A stretch of DNA of 64,000 nucleotides from a virus, in IMG/VR virus record IMGVR_UViG_3300008266_009201, positions 1-64,000 of that record; one strand, 5' to 3'. The notes under the pieces were generated by a model. That model did no database searches. It was not told the origin of the DNA and saw only the letters and a program-made list of their open reading frames with translations. Shown here in pieces: positions 42,401-50,335 of the stretch. Position numbers and translations under genes: made by a program. The first letter of the stretch is position 1; the number at the start of each line of letters is the position of its first letter.

Positions 42401-43586
42401 AGAAGAAGCCATTGAAAAAGCCTTGGGGGATGATGGCTATCCGTCTTGGGCCAACACACGACAATCTATTGTGGCTGAACCTGTGCGTCCGTATAATTTG
42501 GATGCACAATCTACACAAGACGACGACACAGCTAGTGCCTTTACTGCACCGCCAGGTTCTCAAGGTGGTGGCCGCCCCAATGACCCCAACGGTCGCTATG
42601 CCATTGTGCTACGCTCGGATCCAGGCCTGTATGGCAGTTTTACTGGCCCAGCACCTGACTATCAGTTTAGATTTAACATGGGCAATCCAGCGGAACAGGC
42701 ACAAGGCAGATATGTTCTCCAAGCCTGGGCTGCTAGAAACAATGTGGTTGCTGCTGACTACATGGTGGTGGATACTGAACAATGGGATCGGCCTGCAGAT
42801 GCAGCATCGGGTGGTATCATTGACATTGAACCAGATATAGAGGTGGTCTACCCTGGAAGCACAGCAGCCTTGGCACAACAGCGAGCCACGCCAGGCACAT
42901 TCTCTGGTGCATGGAAGGTGTTGGTCAATGGTGAAGAAGTTCATAGATTTTCAGGCGTGGGCAACAATCAAGGCGATGCTAACCGTGTAGCGGCTCAATG
43001 GTTGCGAAACAATGGTCGGGGAGTGTCAGGCGAAGGCTTTGAAGTTGTGCCAATCATGACAGAAGGTGTAGCCGAAGGCAAGGATCGCTACGGAAACTTT
43101 GATCCTCCTGGTCCTGAAAGCCGACCCACAATGCCAGCGGGCACTGTGCGAGTGGATGTGTCAGACATGTATGACTGGTACAAGTTGGGCAAGAACATTG
43201 CTAACTTAGACAGAGATAACACTGACGATTTTGGCAAAGGACCACCCAGTACTATTGTGAGTTTTGGCGACGAAGATCTTGAACATGAATACATCAAGCA
43301 GTTGGAAAAACTAGGGTTAACCACCACTGACATTGATCCTGTAGATCCCAATCAACCTGCTGGCATCAAGCGTCAAAAAACTGATCCCACATACAACGTA
43401 GGTGAAAACTTTGCTGACGGTCGGAATCCCCAAGACAAAGGCGATTCAAAGCGACACGGCGTGCCCACCAAAGCATCAGTAAGCACCCTGCGTAAAGTGG
43501 CCAAACAAGGCGGTCGCAAAGGACAATTGGCACACTGGATGGCCAACATGAAGGCTGGACGGGCTCGAGCCAAACGCAATAAATAA
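39417..43586 (+). CDS. 1389-residue nucleotidyltransferase-metallopeptidase-amidoligase protein
   Basis: Domains in order. Residues about 20-160: nucleotidyltransferase, GSNAAYSYTPYSDIDLHLVV (65-84) with the paired aspartates. About 245-275: glycine linker. About 300-440: zinc-metallopeptidase-like, HELAH at 368-372 and a downstream EAN motif. About 510-960: amidoligase-like (GS/ATP-grasp-related COOH-NH2 ligase), with GMEFE (517-521), GLEFVSPP (744-751), TGLHINIS around His782 and HIEFRSPGG (875-883). About 1000-1215: two or three small beta modules (WWNVSNPGNSYASVEVVATS; GAWKVLVNGEEVHRF). TEGVAEG (1215-1221) then separates a basic 168-residue C-terminus. Probably an internal head polyprotein with enzymatic cargo. 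Confidence 0.8.
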   Translation: MNINELDSFKLSDAVKFHNRLNPKIWGRDEQLLPEVREKLLAIADNFREFLGVGDLDVRDITISGSNAAYSYTPYSDIDLHLVVEFPADDEVYQELFNAKKYQYNDEHKLSIGGVPVELYVQNAAESPVSQGEYSIPRDEWIQVPRRKRARIDDTCVRAKVEDLDARIHSAIESGNAESMSRLWDKIKAMRQSGLDAHGEFGCENIVFKILRNKGCIKDLRTARTAAQDHELSLQERRKKKSRVRYGFGSYWSPGFGYGGESGEGGDGGGGESMREGHQGQPYSSEDGVAASTQMFLNEDDTESMVQQFIQDTAERLGIERMPEIVLHDNDGWSEQNRSFGMYQPELHVLHVNLRDRHVMDILRTVAHELAHCRQQELEQLDHTSGNTGSPVENEANAVAGIIMRDFADAHPELFDHEDIRESSGYIPTWAERNDPRFEMALSVDVHPGQTGTEANKMRLATDSQGHPQLLRADGKVKLAESLAQEFELFEEQDLFEINMGSKNLRREAAKTGAIAGMEFEMIVPGMESEDPEMEPDYDQDERCVSIDDAVRFFHDGDYNGRRDVERLRERMQDDFQEWLDEKLRDDWGGESQDYIRDWLRNNVNEDEWNPNELTGDERNEAFDEFAANVDADPSSTYYNEAFDEWREEFQENYDESDWLDATDLDRMSEVEQMYGMNWPYWTSMNSGEIDADQVADEFSQAVGREVRVNTRYHQSGDRPGPNNQFYVVEPDASLEGDNDGDEGLEFVSPPMPIDELLKDLNAVKAWAGRMGVYTNSSTGLHINISVPDYSLDRLDYVKLALLLGDEYVLKQFGRSSNTYTKSALGKVRDRVRSNPEDAQRLLDKMKGQMGELASKAIHSGSTDKYTSINTKSGHIEFRSPGGDWLDDNFDKIENTLLRFTVAMSAALNPEAYREEYQKKLYKLLTQDQKGSDTIRYFADYVAGKIPKAALRSFVKQAQLQRKTERNKTSGEKMWWNVSNPGNSYASVEVVATSREEAIEKALGDDGYPSWANTRQSIVAEPVRPYNLDAQSTQDDDTASAFTAPPGSQGGGRPNDPNGRYAIVLRSDPGLYGSFTGPAPDYQFRFNMGNPAEQAQGRYVLQAWAARNNVVAADYMVVDTEQWDRPADAASGGIIDIEPDIEVVYPGSTAALAQQRATPGTFSGAWKVLVNGEEVHRFSGVGNNQGDANRVAAQWLRNNGRGVSGEGFEVVPIMTEGVAEGKDRYGNFDPPGPESRPTMPAGTVRVDVSDMYDWYKLGKNIANLDRDNTDDFGKGPPSTIVSFGDEDLEHEYIKQLEKLGLTTTDIDPVDPNQPAGIKRQKTDPTYNVGENFADGRNPQDKGDSKRHGVPTKASVSTLRKVAKQGGRKGQLAHWMANMKAGRARAKRNK
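43062..43079 (+). repeat. variant copy of the GVAEG-coding motif
   Basis: GAAGGTGTAGCCGAAGGC, encoding EGVAEG. It differs from the 16-mer at two bases but preserves the peptide, and it marks the boundary of the basic C-terminal domain. Confidence 0.65.
43580..43585 (+). promoter_or_regulatory. late promoter box close to ATG
   Basis: TAAATA at the stop codon of the giant gene ends 7 bases before ATG 43593; predicted leader about 2 bases. No SD. Confidence 0.55.
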
Positions 43587-43592
43587 CCCATC

Positions 43593-43946
43593 ATGAGATA
43601 TAAAGAAATTCTTGAAGCCTGCTGGACTGGTTATCGCCAAGCAGGCATGAAAAACAAAGGTGGTCGTCAGGTGCCCAATTGTGTGCCTGTGAGCGAAACC
43701 GAGTTGGAAGAAAATCTCCGTGATTGGTTCAAAGACAAGTGGGTACGCTTTGGGCCCGACGGCAAGATCCGTGGTGATTGTGCTAGAGGCAGTTCAAAAG
43801 AAGGCAAGCCCAAGTGTTTGCCGCAAGCCAAAGCACATGCCCTGGGCAAAAAAGGTCGTGCGTCAGCAGCCGCAAGAAAACGCAGACAAGATCCCAACCC
43901 CAACCGCACAGGAAAGGCCATCAACGTGGCCACTAAAAAGAAATGA
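43593..43946 (+). CDS. basic head-type protein with DUF5872-like C-terminus
   Basis: 117 residues. MRYKEILEACWTGYRQ is a capsid-leader-type start (ILE|A). AGMKNKGGRQVPNCVP is a short Cys motif I recall from marine T4-like phages. WFKDKWVRFGPDGKIRGDCA and PKCLPQAKAHALGKKGRASA resemble DUF5872, a basic domain of unknown function. The C-terminus is very basic (ARKRRQDPNPNRTGKA), suiting DNA contact inside the head. It overlaps the next gene by 4 bases. Confidence 0.68.
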   Translation: MRYKEILEACWTGYRQAGMKNKGGRQVPNCVPVSETELEENLRDWFKDKWVRFGPDGKIRGDCARGSSKEGKPKCLPQAKAHALGKKGRASAAARKRRQDPNPNRTGKAINVATKKK

Positions 43947-45778
43947 TTATAGACGACTTATTTGAAGCCTCACAGTCATGCCCACACTGTGGTGGTCCCA
44001 TGTTCAGTGAAATGCTGATGATGGAAAAGAAAGACGCCTGCTACTACAAAGTAAAAGCGTCAGCAAAAGTATGGCCATCAGCCTATGCATCTGGACGCTT
44101 GGTTCAGTGTCGCAAAAAAGGCGCTGGCAATTATGGCAACAAGTCTGAAGGTGTGATGGAAATGGACAAATCACAAACACCTCCAGGGCGTGATGGTAGT
44201 AACGATGAAGGCGGCAAAAAAGAATACACTGCTAAAGCAACCACTGCTAAAAAAGTAGCCAAGGATGCTGAAAAGATTCTAAACAAAGAGTTAAACAAGA
44301 AGCAAGGTGTGGCGGAAGCAACTGGCGATCAAAAGTTTGACTCAATGATGGGTCAGATCACAGGTGGTGCTACTGCTAGGCAAAGTGTAGATAGTTTGAA
44401 TAAGTCTCTCACTGCAAGAACAGGCAGCGACCCAGAAACAGCATTGGCCAAATGGGGCCAGGAATTTATAAATTGGCTTGAAAAAATTTGCCGCAACTTT
44501 GAAAGGCAAGGTGTAGATAGGTTTAATAAATTAGAAAAAGTAGGTAATCTTGACGACGGTGGCGAAACTATGGCGCACTGGTTGATTGAGGTCGCCAAAC
44601 AATCCAATACCTCAGGCATTACACAGGCTGACATACAGGAATTTTCTAGCGAGTTTAATACCCACGGAATGTGGGCTTGGCATCAGTTTCCTATAGCTTG
44701 GGGTCTAAAAGAATGGCAAGACTATAAAGATCAATGGACTGGCCCTGATGGTTACATAGCCAATCTAGGACAAGGCATGGCGGAAGGCTCGGAGTCAGAT
44801 GCTTACGGTAACACTGGTGAAAAGCATGAATGTGGTTCTTGCGATGGCACTGGAATAGATACACACGATGATGAGTGCCCAGAATGCGGTGGCAAAGGCT
44901 GGGTGAGAAATAAGGAAGCATTGAAGAAGAAAGGCATGGCGGAAGAGTATGAACTAGCAGGTGTTGGCGTAGCATACGAACTGGGTCGTCGAGCATACAA
45001 ACAAGGTATGACCATCAGAGACAATCCATATAGTGCCACAAGAGAAGCCCGTAAAAATGACGAATGGGCCAAAGGATTAGAACGCGGCAAACACGATGCA
45101 AATGATGCCAGACATTTCCGCAGTAGTGTAAGAGAACAAGGTGTAGCGGAAGGTGATCTTGACGAAGGCTGGAAAGAAAAATTAGGTGGCGCGGCATTGG
45201 CAGGTGCAATGGCACTGGGCGCAGGTGGTGCCAATGCTAGAGTTACTCCTGATGGCCAAGGCGGTTTCACTGGCGGATTCAAGCCAAGTGCAACAATGAC
45301 ATCACCTGCTGATAATAAACCGGCTGCAGAAGCACCAAAAGGCTTTAGCAAAGAATATTTACAAAGTGTAATAGACGGCAAGCACCCAAGACCAATGGTT
45401 AGTGTTGAAAAAGCAAAAGAACTATTAAAGAACATGCAAGAAGGTGACTTGAATGAAAAGTCAACCAGCCAAGCACAATTCCGCACCATGGCAGCAGCCG
45501 CACACAATCCTGAATTTGCAAAAAAAGTTGGCATCAGCCAAGACGTTGCTCAAGAGTTCCACGGTGCTGATCGCAAGCAGGACTATGCAGACTTGCCTAA
45601 AAAGGCTGACGAAAGCAAATCAACTCCCAAAGAAAAAGAAGCCGACTACGGTGATGATTATCAAGACATGATTGCTAGAGTAAAGAAACTGGCTGGCTTG
45701 GGCCCACTTAAAACTGTGTATGATCCCCAAAAGCGTGTGTATCGCAACATGCCCACAGCGGTGCAACCTAAAAAATGA
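43943..45778 (+). CDS. multi-domain polyprotein with five GVAE/GMAE-type sites
   Basis: 611 residues. Leader MIIDDLFEASQSC fits LFE|A cleavage. Predicted segments: 9-125, Cys-rich start CPHCGGPMFSEML and KVWPSAYASGRLVQCRKKG; QGVAEA (121-126); 126-281, a helical domain with SDPETALAKWGQEFINWLEK; QGMAEG (277-282); 282-334, DnaJ-type zinc site CGSCDGTGIDTHDDECPECG; GMAEE (331-335); 335-403, RMF/CrpP-like GRRAYKQGMTIRDNPYS with WAKGLERGKHD; EQGVAEG (398-404); 404-611, a hydrophobic Gly/Ala helix, then AQFRTMAAAAHNPEFAKK and a basic end. Sites coincide with domain borders. Probably an internal head polyprotein. Confidence 0.72.
   Translation: MIIDDLFEASQSCPHCGGPMFSEMLMMEKKDACYYKVKASAKVWPSAYASGRLVQCRKKGAGNYGNKSEGVMEMDKSQTPPGRDGSNDEGGKKEYTAKATTAKKVAKDAEKILNKELNKKQGVAEATGDQKFDSMMGQITGGATARQSVDSLNKSLTARTGSDPETALAKWGQEFINWLEKICRNFERQGVDRFNKLEKVGNLDDGGETMAHWLIEVAKQSNTSGITQADIQEFSSEFNTHGMWAWHQFPIAWGLKEWQDYKDQWTGPDGYIANLGQGMAEGSESDAYGNTGEKHECGSCDGTGIDTHDDECPECGGKGWVRNKEALKKKGMAEEYELAGVGVAYELGRRAYKQGMTIRDNPYSATREARKNDEWAKGLERGKHDANDARHFRSSVREQGVAEGDLDEGWKEKLGGAALAGAMALGAGGANARVTPDGQGGFTGGFKPSATMTSPADNKPAAEAPKGFSKEYLQSVIDGKHPRPMVSVEKAKELLKNMQEGDLNEKSTSQAQFRTMAAAAHNPEFAKKVGISQDVAQEFHGADRKQDYADLPKKADESKSTPKEKEADYGDDYQDMIARVKKLAGLGPLKTVYDPQKRVYRNMPTAVQPKK
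44303..45154 (+). repeat. four copies of the GVAE/GMAE-coding motif
   Basis: Copies at 44303-44320 and 45137-45154 match CAAGGTGTRGCGGAAG exactly. Those at 44771-44788 and 44930-44947 read CAAGGCATGGCGGAAG and AAAGGCATGGCGGAAG. GCG for alanine and GAA for glutamate are kept in all four although alanine codons vary elsewhere. Confidence 0.8.
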
Positions 45779-46131
45779 GAGCATACGAGTTTGCACAGTT
45801 GAAAGAAGGCGCTGTAGAAGATTTGGAAAAAGATCTAGATGATCCCAAGAGCTACAGCGCAATTGATCACATGATGCAAACCATTGCTCGTGACTACGGC
45901 ATTACTGGCAAACAACTGCACGACGAGTTTGTGAAAAAACACGGCACAATTCCAGACAAGTGGACCCGCGAGCAACTGCGTGAATTAAGTTTTCTAGGTT
46001 CACAATGCACCAAAGACTGTTCTGGTCACAGAGCAGGATATGCCTGGAGTCAAAAGCGCGGTGGCCGACAACCTGCAAGTTGGAGCGACAGTTTCAATCG
46101 CGGTGCCGCACTGTTTGCAGCAGGAAAATAA
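45775..46131 (+). CDS. small head-type protein with CTKDCSGH domain
   Basis: 118 residues. MRAYEFAQLKEGAVED is a leader-like start with LKE|G. A helical part (IARDYGITGKQLHDEFVKKH) is followed by LGSQCTKDCSGHRAGYAWSQ and the end WSDSFNRGAALFAAGK, a Cys/Gly domain I recall from other aquatic phage proteins but cannot name. It overlaps the preceding polyprotein gene by 4 bases and belongs to the same late operon. Confidence 0.66.
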   Translation: MRAYEFAQLKEGAVEDLEKDLDDPKSYSAIDHMMQTIARDYGITGKQLHDEFVKKHGTIPDKWTREQLRELSFLGSQCTKDCSGHRAGYAWSQKRGGRQPASWSDSFNRGAALFAAGK

Positions 46132-46164
46132 TTAGGCCACCCCAAAACCCAAATACATAACTGC

Positions 46165-47010
46165 ATGATTGATATCTGCACAGTAGTATTTGAACAGGAA
46201 CTGCCGATCCTTAAAATTCAGGCACAAAGCATAAACAATTATTGTCGCAACATAGGCATAAGAAATATCTATGTGGTGCTCAATGATTACGAAACCCTAG
46301 CGGAAAAAATTGATCCAGCATGGTGGGGTGATCTAGCAAGCTCTGTCTTGGTAGTGCCGCGCACAGCATTCAGCAGTGCTTGGATAGCAAACGGCTGGGT
46401 AAGCCAGCAGATTCTAAAACTTCTCACCGCGTCTATAAGTTACAATGTCTACACCATGGTATTAGACGCCAAGACTATATTTGTTAGACCCTTGGAAATA
46501 TCCAAATTGGTTAACGAACAAGGTCAGCTTACTGTGGGACAATTGGATATATTTGATGTTTTTAAACCCAGTAAGAACATTGTGGATCAGCTGTTTGACA
46601 TCAACATGACCAAACAAGCTGGCCCTGGCGGTGTGCCATTTTTCTTCCACAATGACACTGTACGCTTTATGATTGCTGATACCACAATCAAAACACATGA
46701 AAGTTTTCCCACATGGTTTCAGCGCCAAGGCATGCTGACAGAATTCATGTTGTACTCAGGATTTTGTCAATACAAGTATGGACATTTGGATCATTTTTAT
46801 ACCAAACAAAACACACTTGGCGGTGTGGTAAATGTTTGTCATAGCGAAGTTGACCAGTTTGATAAGAAACTTGAACTCATGCGTGATAAAAATGCTCTCA
46901 CAGTGAGTATTCATCGAAATGCTTGGTCAAAAATGTTACCAGAACAAAAAACTGCATTTAAGATGTTGTTGATTGATCGCGGCCATTTTGCTGCTTGGGA
47001 ACTTGAATGA
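46165..47010 (+). CDS. DUF6492-like glycosyltransferase
   Basis: 281 residues. MIDICTVVFEQELPILKIQA, IYVVLNDYE and VYTMVLDAKTIFVRPLE follow the pattern of DUF6492 putative glycosyltransferases, where a D-x-(D/K) strand replaces DxD. VPFFFHNDTVRF and LTEFMLYSGFCQY are typical later motifs. A weak CAAATA box lies 9 bases upstream. First gene of a glycan-type cassette; overlaps the PIG-L gene by 4 bases. Confidence 0.7.
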   Translation: MIDICTVVFEQELPILKIQAQSINNYCRNIGIRNIYVVLNDYETLAEKIDPAWWGDLASSVLVVPRTAFSSAWIANGWVSQQILKLLTASISYNVYTMVLDAKTIFVRPLEISKLVNEQGQLTVGQLDIFDVFKPSKNIVDQLFDINMTKQAGPGGVPFFFHNDTVRFMIADTTIKTHESFPTWFQRQGMLTEFMLYSGFCQYKYGHLDHFYTKQNTLGGVVNVCHSEVDQFDKKLELMRDKNALTVSIHRNAWSKMLPEQKTAFKMLLIDRGHFAAWELE

Positions 47011-47519
47011 ACGCATTGTGTATGGTAGCGCATCCAGATGACTGTGTGATATTTGGTTACAGTTATATTCATGCGCACCCTGAGCACAAATGGACCATTG
47101 GCTATTTAACGTACACTGAGCATGATCCCCGAGGCCAAGAACTTTTGGCGTTTTGGAAACGTCGGGGAATCGACTGTGTGTTTTTGGGCTTTGAAGACCA
47201 CTGGCATGACAACGAGCAAAAAGTATTCACACGCTGGGCTGAAGAATCTGCCGACCGTGCCTGCTGGCACCTTGCTCGTGATTATGATCTAGTGCTCACC
47301 CATGACGAACTAGGAGACTATGGACACATACATCATGTGCTGGTACATCGTGCAGTGCAGTGGCATCCTAGACTGGTAACTTTTGCACGGCCTGGTGAAG
47401 GAGTTACACATACAATTCCACCTGGCACATACAACTTAGACGAATTGCCCATGCACAAAGAAATTATTGCTAGTTTTCACAGCGAAGAACACCGAAACAG
47501 TTACAAGGAAACACTATGA
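47007..47519 (+). CDS. PIG-L family deacetylase
   Basis: 170 residues. The zinc site AHPDD (residues 8-12) and the second motif YGHIHHVLVHRA are diagnostic. PIG-L/LmbE enzymes remove N-acetyl groups from GlcNAc-containing sugars or lipids. Located between a glycosyltransferase and an SGNH-like hydrolase with 4-base overlaps, so it probably edits the sugar that the cassette handles. Confidence 0.88.
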   Translation: MNALCMVAHPDDCVIFGYSYIHAHPEHKWTIGYLTYTEHDPRGQELLAFWKRRGIDCVFLGFEDHWHDNEQKVFTRWAEESADRACWHLARDYDLVLTHDELGDYGHIHHVLVHRAVQWHPRLVTFARPGEGVTHTIPPGTYNLDELPMHKEIIASFHSEEHRNSYKETL

Positions 47520-48331
47520 AATTAATGGTAGCAGGCTGCTCGTTTTCGGCAGTGAGTCAAACTTTGCCAGGCACTGCTTGGAGTGAACGCTTGGCCGAAA
47601 AACTAGGTGGCTGGGAGTTGGTTAACCTAGCACGCCAAGGTTGTTCAAACGGCGGCATCCGTATACAAATAGACGAGATACGCAGACAGCGTCCAGACTT
47701 TGCTGTGATTGGTCCTACCTTCTGGGATCGTATGGAAATACCTGCAAACTCTGTGCCATATGATTGGTCACAGGCACCCAGCGCCGGGGAAAATCCTCCA
47801 CTAGAACGACACCTACAAAATAGAAAACTGGGCAATGGCTACAACAGACAAGATGGCATACGCAATGTAAATTATGGTCGGGAGCCATCAAACATGATCT
47901 GCGAAACTATTTTTACTCTTGCAGAAAACTTTGATCATCCGTACAGACAGGGCCGCATTACCAAACAAGCGCAGAACGGCATACGTCACTGGATTGATTC
48001 AATCTATGACAATGCTTGGAAAAAGCAACAGGACGAGTGGATGATCCGAGAAGGTGTGATTACCATGTTCTTGGATGACATCAAGTTTTTAGTGCTACCC
48101 AACTTGCTGTGGCCATTCGATCCTGACAATCATACCTTATGGCGTGATGCGTTTCCTAAACTTATCCCTGATCACTACATACAATTGGACACAACTAAAA
48201 GTCCTCAAGCCATATGTGGCAGTTACCCATTTTCAGGAGACGACCCTGGATATCATTCTGGTCCCGAAGGACAGGAAAAAATTGCTGAAAACTTCTATCA
48301 GCACATTTCAACCCACTTCGTCATCCCATAA
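47516..48331 (+). CDS. SGNH/GDSL-like hydrolase
   Basis: 271 residues. Block I is VAGCSFSAVSQ with Ser9 as candidate nucleophile; block II NLARQGCSNGGIRIQ; block III FAVIGPTFWDRME; block V GYHSGPEGQEKIAENFYQHI with the histidine. Typical SGNH enzymes deacylate sugars or lipids. Together with the PIG-L gene it suggests O- and N-deacetylation of a glycan. Its 3' end overlaps the convergent gene at 48308 by 24 bases. Confidence 0.72.
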   Translation: MKLMVAGCSFSAVSQTLPGTAWSERLAEKLGGWELVNLARQGCSNGGIRIQIDEIRRQRPDFAVIGPTFWDRMEIPANSVPYDWSQAPSAGENPPLERHLQNRKLGNGYNRQDGIRNVNYGREPSNMICETIFTLAENFDHPYRQGRITKQAQNGIRHWIDSIYDNAWKKQQDEWMIREGVITMFLDDIKFLVLPNLLWPFDPDNHTLWRDAFPKLIPDHYIQLDTTKSPQAICGSYPFSGDDPGYHSGPEGQEKIAENFYQHISTHFVIP

Positions 48332-49435
48332 CCAATGGCCACCTTCAATGTGTTGATGCAGTAGATCAGACATTGTGGCTTGAAACTGAATCTGGTAACT
48401 GCGCAATCTAGCTTGGTTGTGATCCAGTATGGCTTGTATGCGTTCATACAACACTTTGGGATTTTCAAAATATGCCAACTGCAATACCTGATGCATGGCC
48501 CGTTCAAATCGTATGCTGTCCACAGGATGTTCATCGTAGCTTTCGTCAAGGATACTGCTAAATGTTTCAAACCCTAGTTCGCGCATGCGAGCAAGAAATC
48601 CTTGTGCGCCAAAAAACACAAAAATTCTTCTGGCTAACAAACACTTGGTAACTTTTTCACTCCAGAAAAATGTTGTGCCAGTGCCCAGTGTTTCACACAC
48701 AATGCTGTAATGACTGCGTTGATAGATGTTCCAGGGCACATATGGACTGATACTGCGAGTGATGTTGTCCGTGACTTCCCATGCAGGATTTAAGTTTGCA
48801 CTCACGTAAGGCCACTTTAGCGGAGTGTCATAAAAAGTCTGCTGAAATTGATCACAGTTTCTGTCAATCAATTTGCCTTCAAAGCAATCTCTGTAGGTCA
48901 CAATGCTACGATCCAACAGCCCAGTTTTGTCCATGGCCATCATCACATAGTCACGGTGCGGTCTACGTGCTCCTAACAGTGCTTCAAACATGTAGGGTTT
49001 TTGATCTTGGTAGGTGTCTTGGTATTCGTTGTGTCGCAAGAGATTGTAAGCCCACCAAGGGCGATACACCATGCAGGATTGATCCAATTCTTCTCCTTGC
49101 ACAAGACCGCCTACTGCCAACACATAACGTTGAATTTTGTTTTTTTCAATCCAGGCACGTATTTCTTTAACACTGTAGTATTCAATGTCACTCAGCAGTA
49201 CCAAATCAAACTGACTGAGATCCATGTCAGCCAGTGCTGGATCATAATCAAACACGCCGGGCTCGTTGCACAGCACACGAAATGCTGCTACAGACCACGG
49301 TTGACTCAGCGCCAGTGCAGGATCGTTGGTAGTTTCAAATCTGCCCAGACCCCAATCAGCTGTGACATCAATACTTTGTGATGCAGGTTGATACACAGGA
49401 TATCGGAACTTTGCTGGGTATGTTATTGTGTACAT
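48308..49435 (-). CDS. glycosyltransferase, GT10 fucosyltransferase-like C-terminus
   Basis: 375 residues. YSIVCETLGTGTTFFWSEKV, then LLARRIFVFFGAQGFLARMR, LGFETFSSILDESYD, follow the C-terminal nucleotide-sugar half of GT10-like fucosyltransferases (the xSEKxxKxLLAxRxFxxFG pattern). The N-terminal half (LSQFDLVLLSDIEYYSVKEI) is a Rossmann-like acceptor domain. Exact sugar unknown. It overlaps the upstream minus-strand gene by 13 bases. Confidence 0.68.
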   Translation of the reverse strand: MYTITYPAKFRYPVYQPASQSIDVTADWGLGRFETTNDPALALSQPWSVAAFRVLCNEPGVFDYDPALADMDLSQFDLVLLSDIEYYSVKEIRAWIEKNKIQRYVLAVGGLVQGEELDQSCMVYRPWWAYNLLRHNEYQDTYQDQKPYMFEALLGARRPHRDYVMMAMDKTGLLDRSIVTYRDCFEGKLIDRNCDQFQQTFYDTPLKWPYVSANLNPAWEVTDNITRSISPYVPWNIYQRSHYSIVCETLGTGTTFFWSEKVTKCLLARRIFVFFGAQGFLARMRELGFETFSSILDESYDEHPVDSIRFERAMHQVLQLAYFENPKVLYERIQAILDHNQARLRSYQIQFQATMSDLLHQHIEGGHWLWDDEVG

Positions 49436-50292
49436 TGCTTCACCATGTGTTGATAATGTTCAAAATTAGGTATGTCCAATGTGTCCCAATCAAGTTGCAT
49501 GCTTTGACTTAGGTCCGGCACAGCATCACATACTGCATTGAACTCTTTGGCATTCAATGTAGACAACAGCTCCAATTGATTGTATTCAAAACGTTTCTGA
49601 AAAGTGTAGTTGATGGGATCACAACATGCTGCCCAGTTTCCTATCAATTCATATTCTGAAAACCATTTGATTATTTCGCCTGTGCCCCAGGGAGGTATTG
49701 TGGGCATGCCAGGAACAGCGTCAATAATAGCGTCCAGCCACAGTTTGTTGGGCCAACGTTGGGCCAGCAGTTTGCGCAATTCAAGCCAGTGTGTGCGCAG
49801 TACAGGCACAAGCTCTGACACAAAACAATGCGGGCTGGCCTCTGGCAATCCAGTAATGCTTTCAAATACCCCATGATAACTGCCGTGCTTGGTGTCAGGT
49901 ATCACAAGATAATTCAGTTGTTCACCATCCCAGCATCTATAAGGTTCAATCATAAAAGTGTCACAGTCATGCATGAGTATGACATCTTCTTCCAACAGGT
50001 CTCGGTAGGCCAGTTTGATTGCTTGTTGTCGCAACCACCAGCCCCGATAGTCATGGTCAAACACCCAGTTGTTGACTTCAGGATAGCGTTGGTATATCAC
50101 ACTGTCATTCATGTACTTTAGCTGTGAAGTATCAATACCATAGCGTTCAAACACTGGCCATAGTTCATGCTGTGGCACTGGCGAAGCTATTATGGTGTAA
50201 TCTATGCCCAGTAAATTATGGTCCCACTGCATGGCAAAACATGCATGTGGCACACGATATCTTGCTAGGAACAATACTCTTGCTACAGTCAT
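49423..50292 (-). CDS. DUF6492-like glycosyltransferase
   Basis: 289 residues. DHDYRGWWLRQQAIKLAYRD and EEDVILMHDCDTFMIEPYR are the DUF6492 hallmarks (acceptor helix and DxD). PTIPPWGTGEIIKWFSEYE is a later conserved-type segment. It is a second member of the type seen at 46165 on the opposite strand. Co-directional with the fucosyltransferase-like and radical SAM genes. Confidence 0.75.
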   Translation of the reverse strand: MTVARVLFLARYRVPHACFAMQWDHNLLGIDYTIIASPVPQHELWPVFERYGIDTSQLKYMNDSVIYQRYPEVNNWVFDHDYRGWWLRQQAIKLAYRDLLEEDVILMHDCDTFMIEPYRCWDGEQLNYLVIPDTKHGSYHGVFESITGLPEASPHCFVSELVPVLRTHWLELRKLLAQRWPNKLWLDAIIDAVPGMPTIPPWGTGEIIKWFSEYELIGNWAACCDPINYTFQKRFEYNQLELLSTLNAKEFNAVCDAVPDLSQSMQLDWDTLDIPNFEHYQHMVKQCTQ

Positions 50293-50335
50293 AACAAGTT
50301 GACAATTTGATTCATGAATTGTTGTAGATCTTTAT

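Noticed and set aside
44803-45534. Minus-strand ORF of 243 residues opposite the polyprotein gene
   Set aside because: Ser/Pro/Ala-rich shadow of the plus-strand gene, which has recognisable domains and an operon position.
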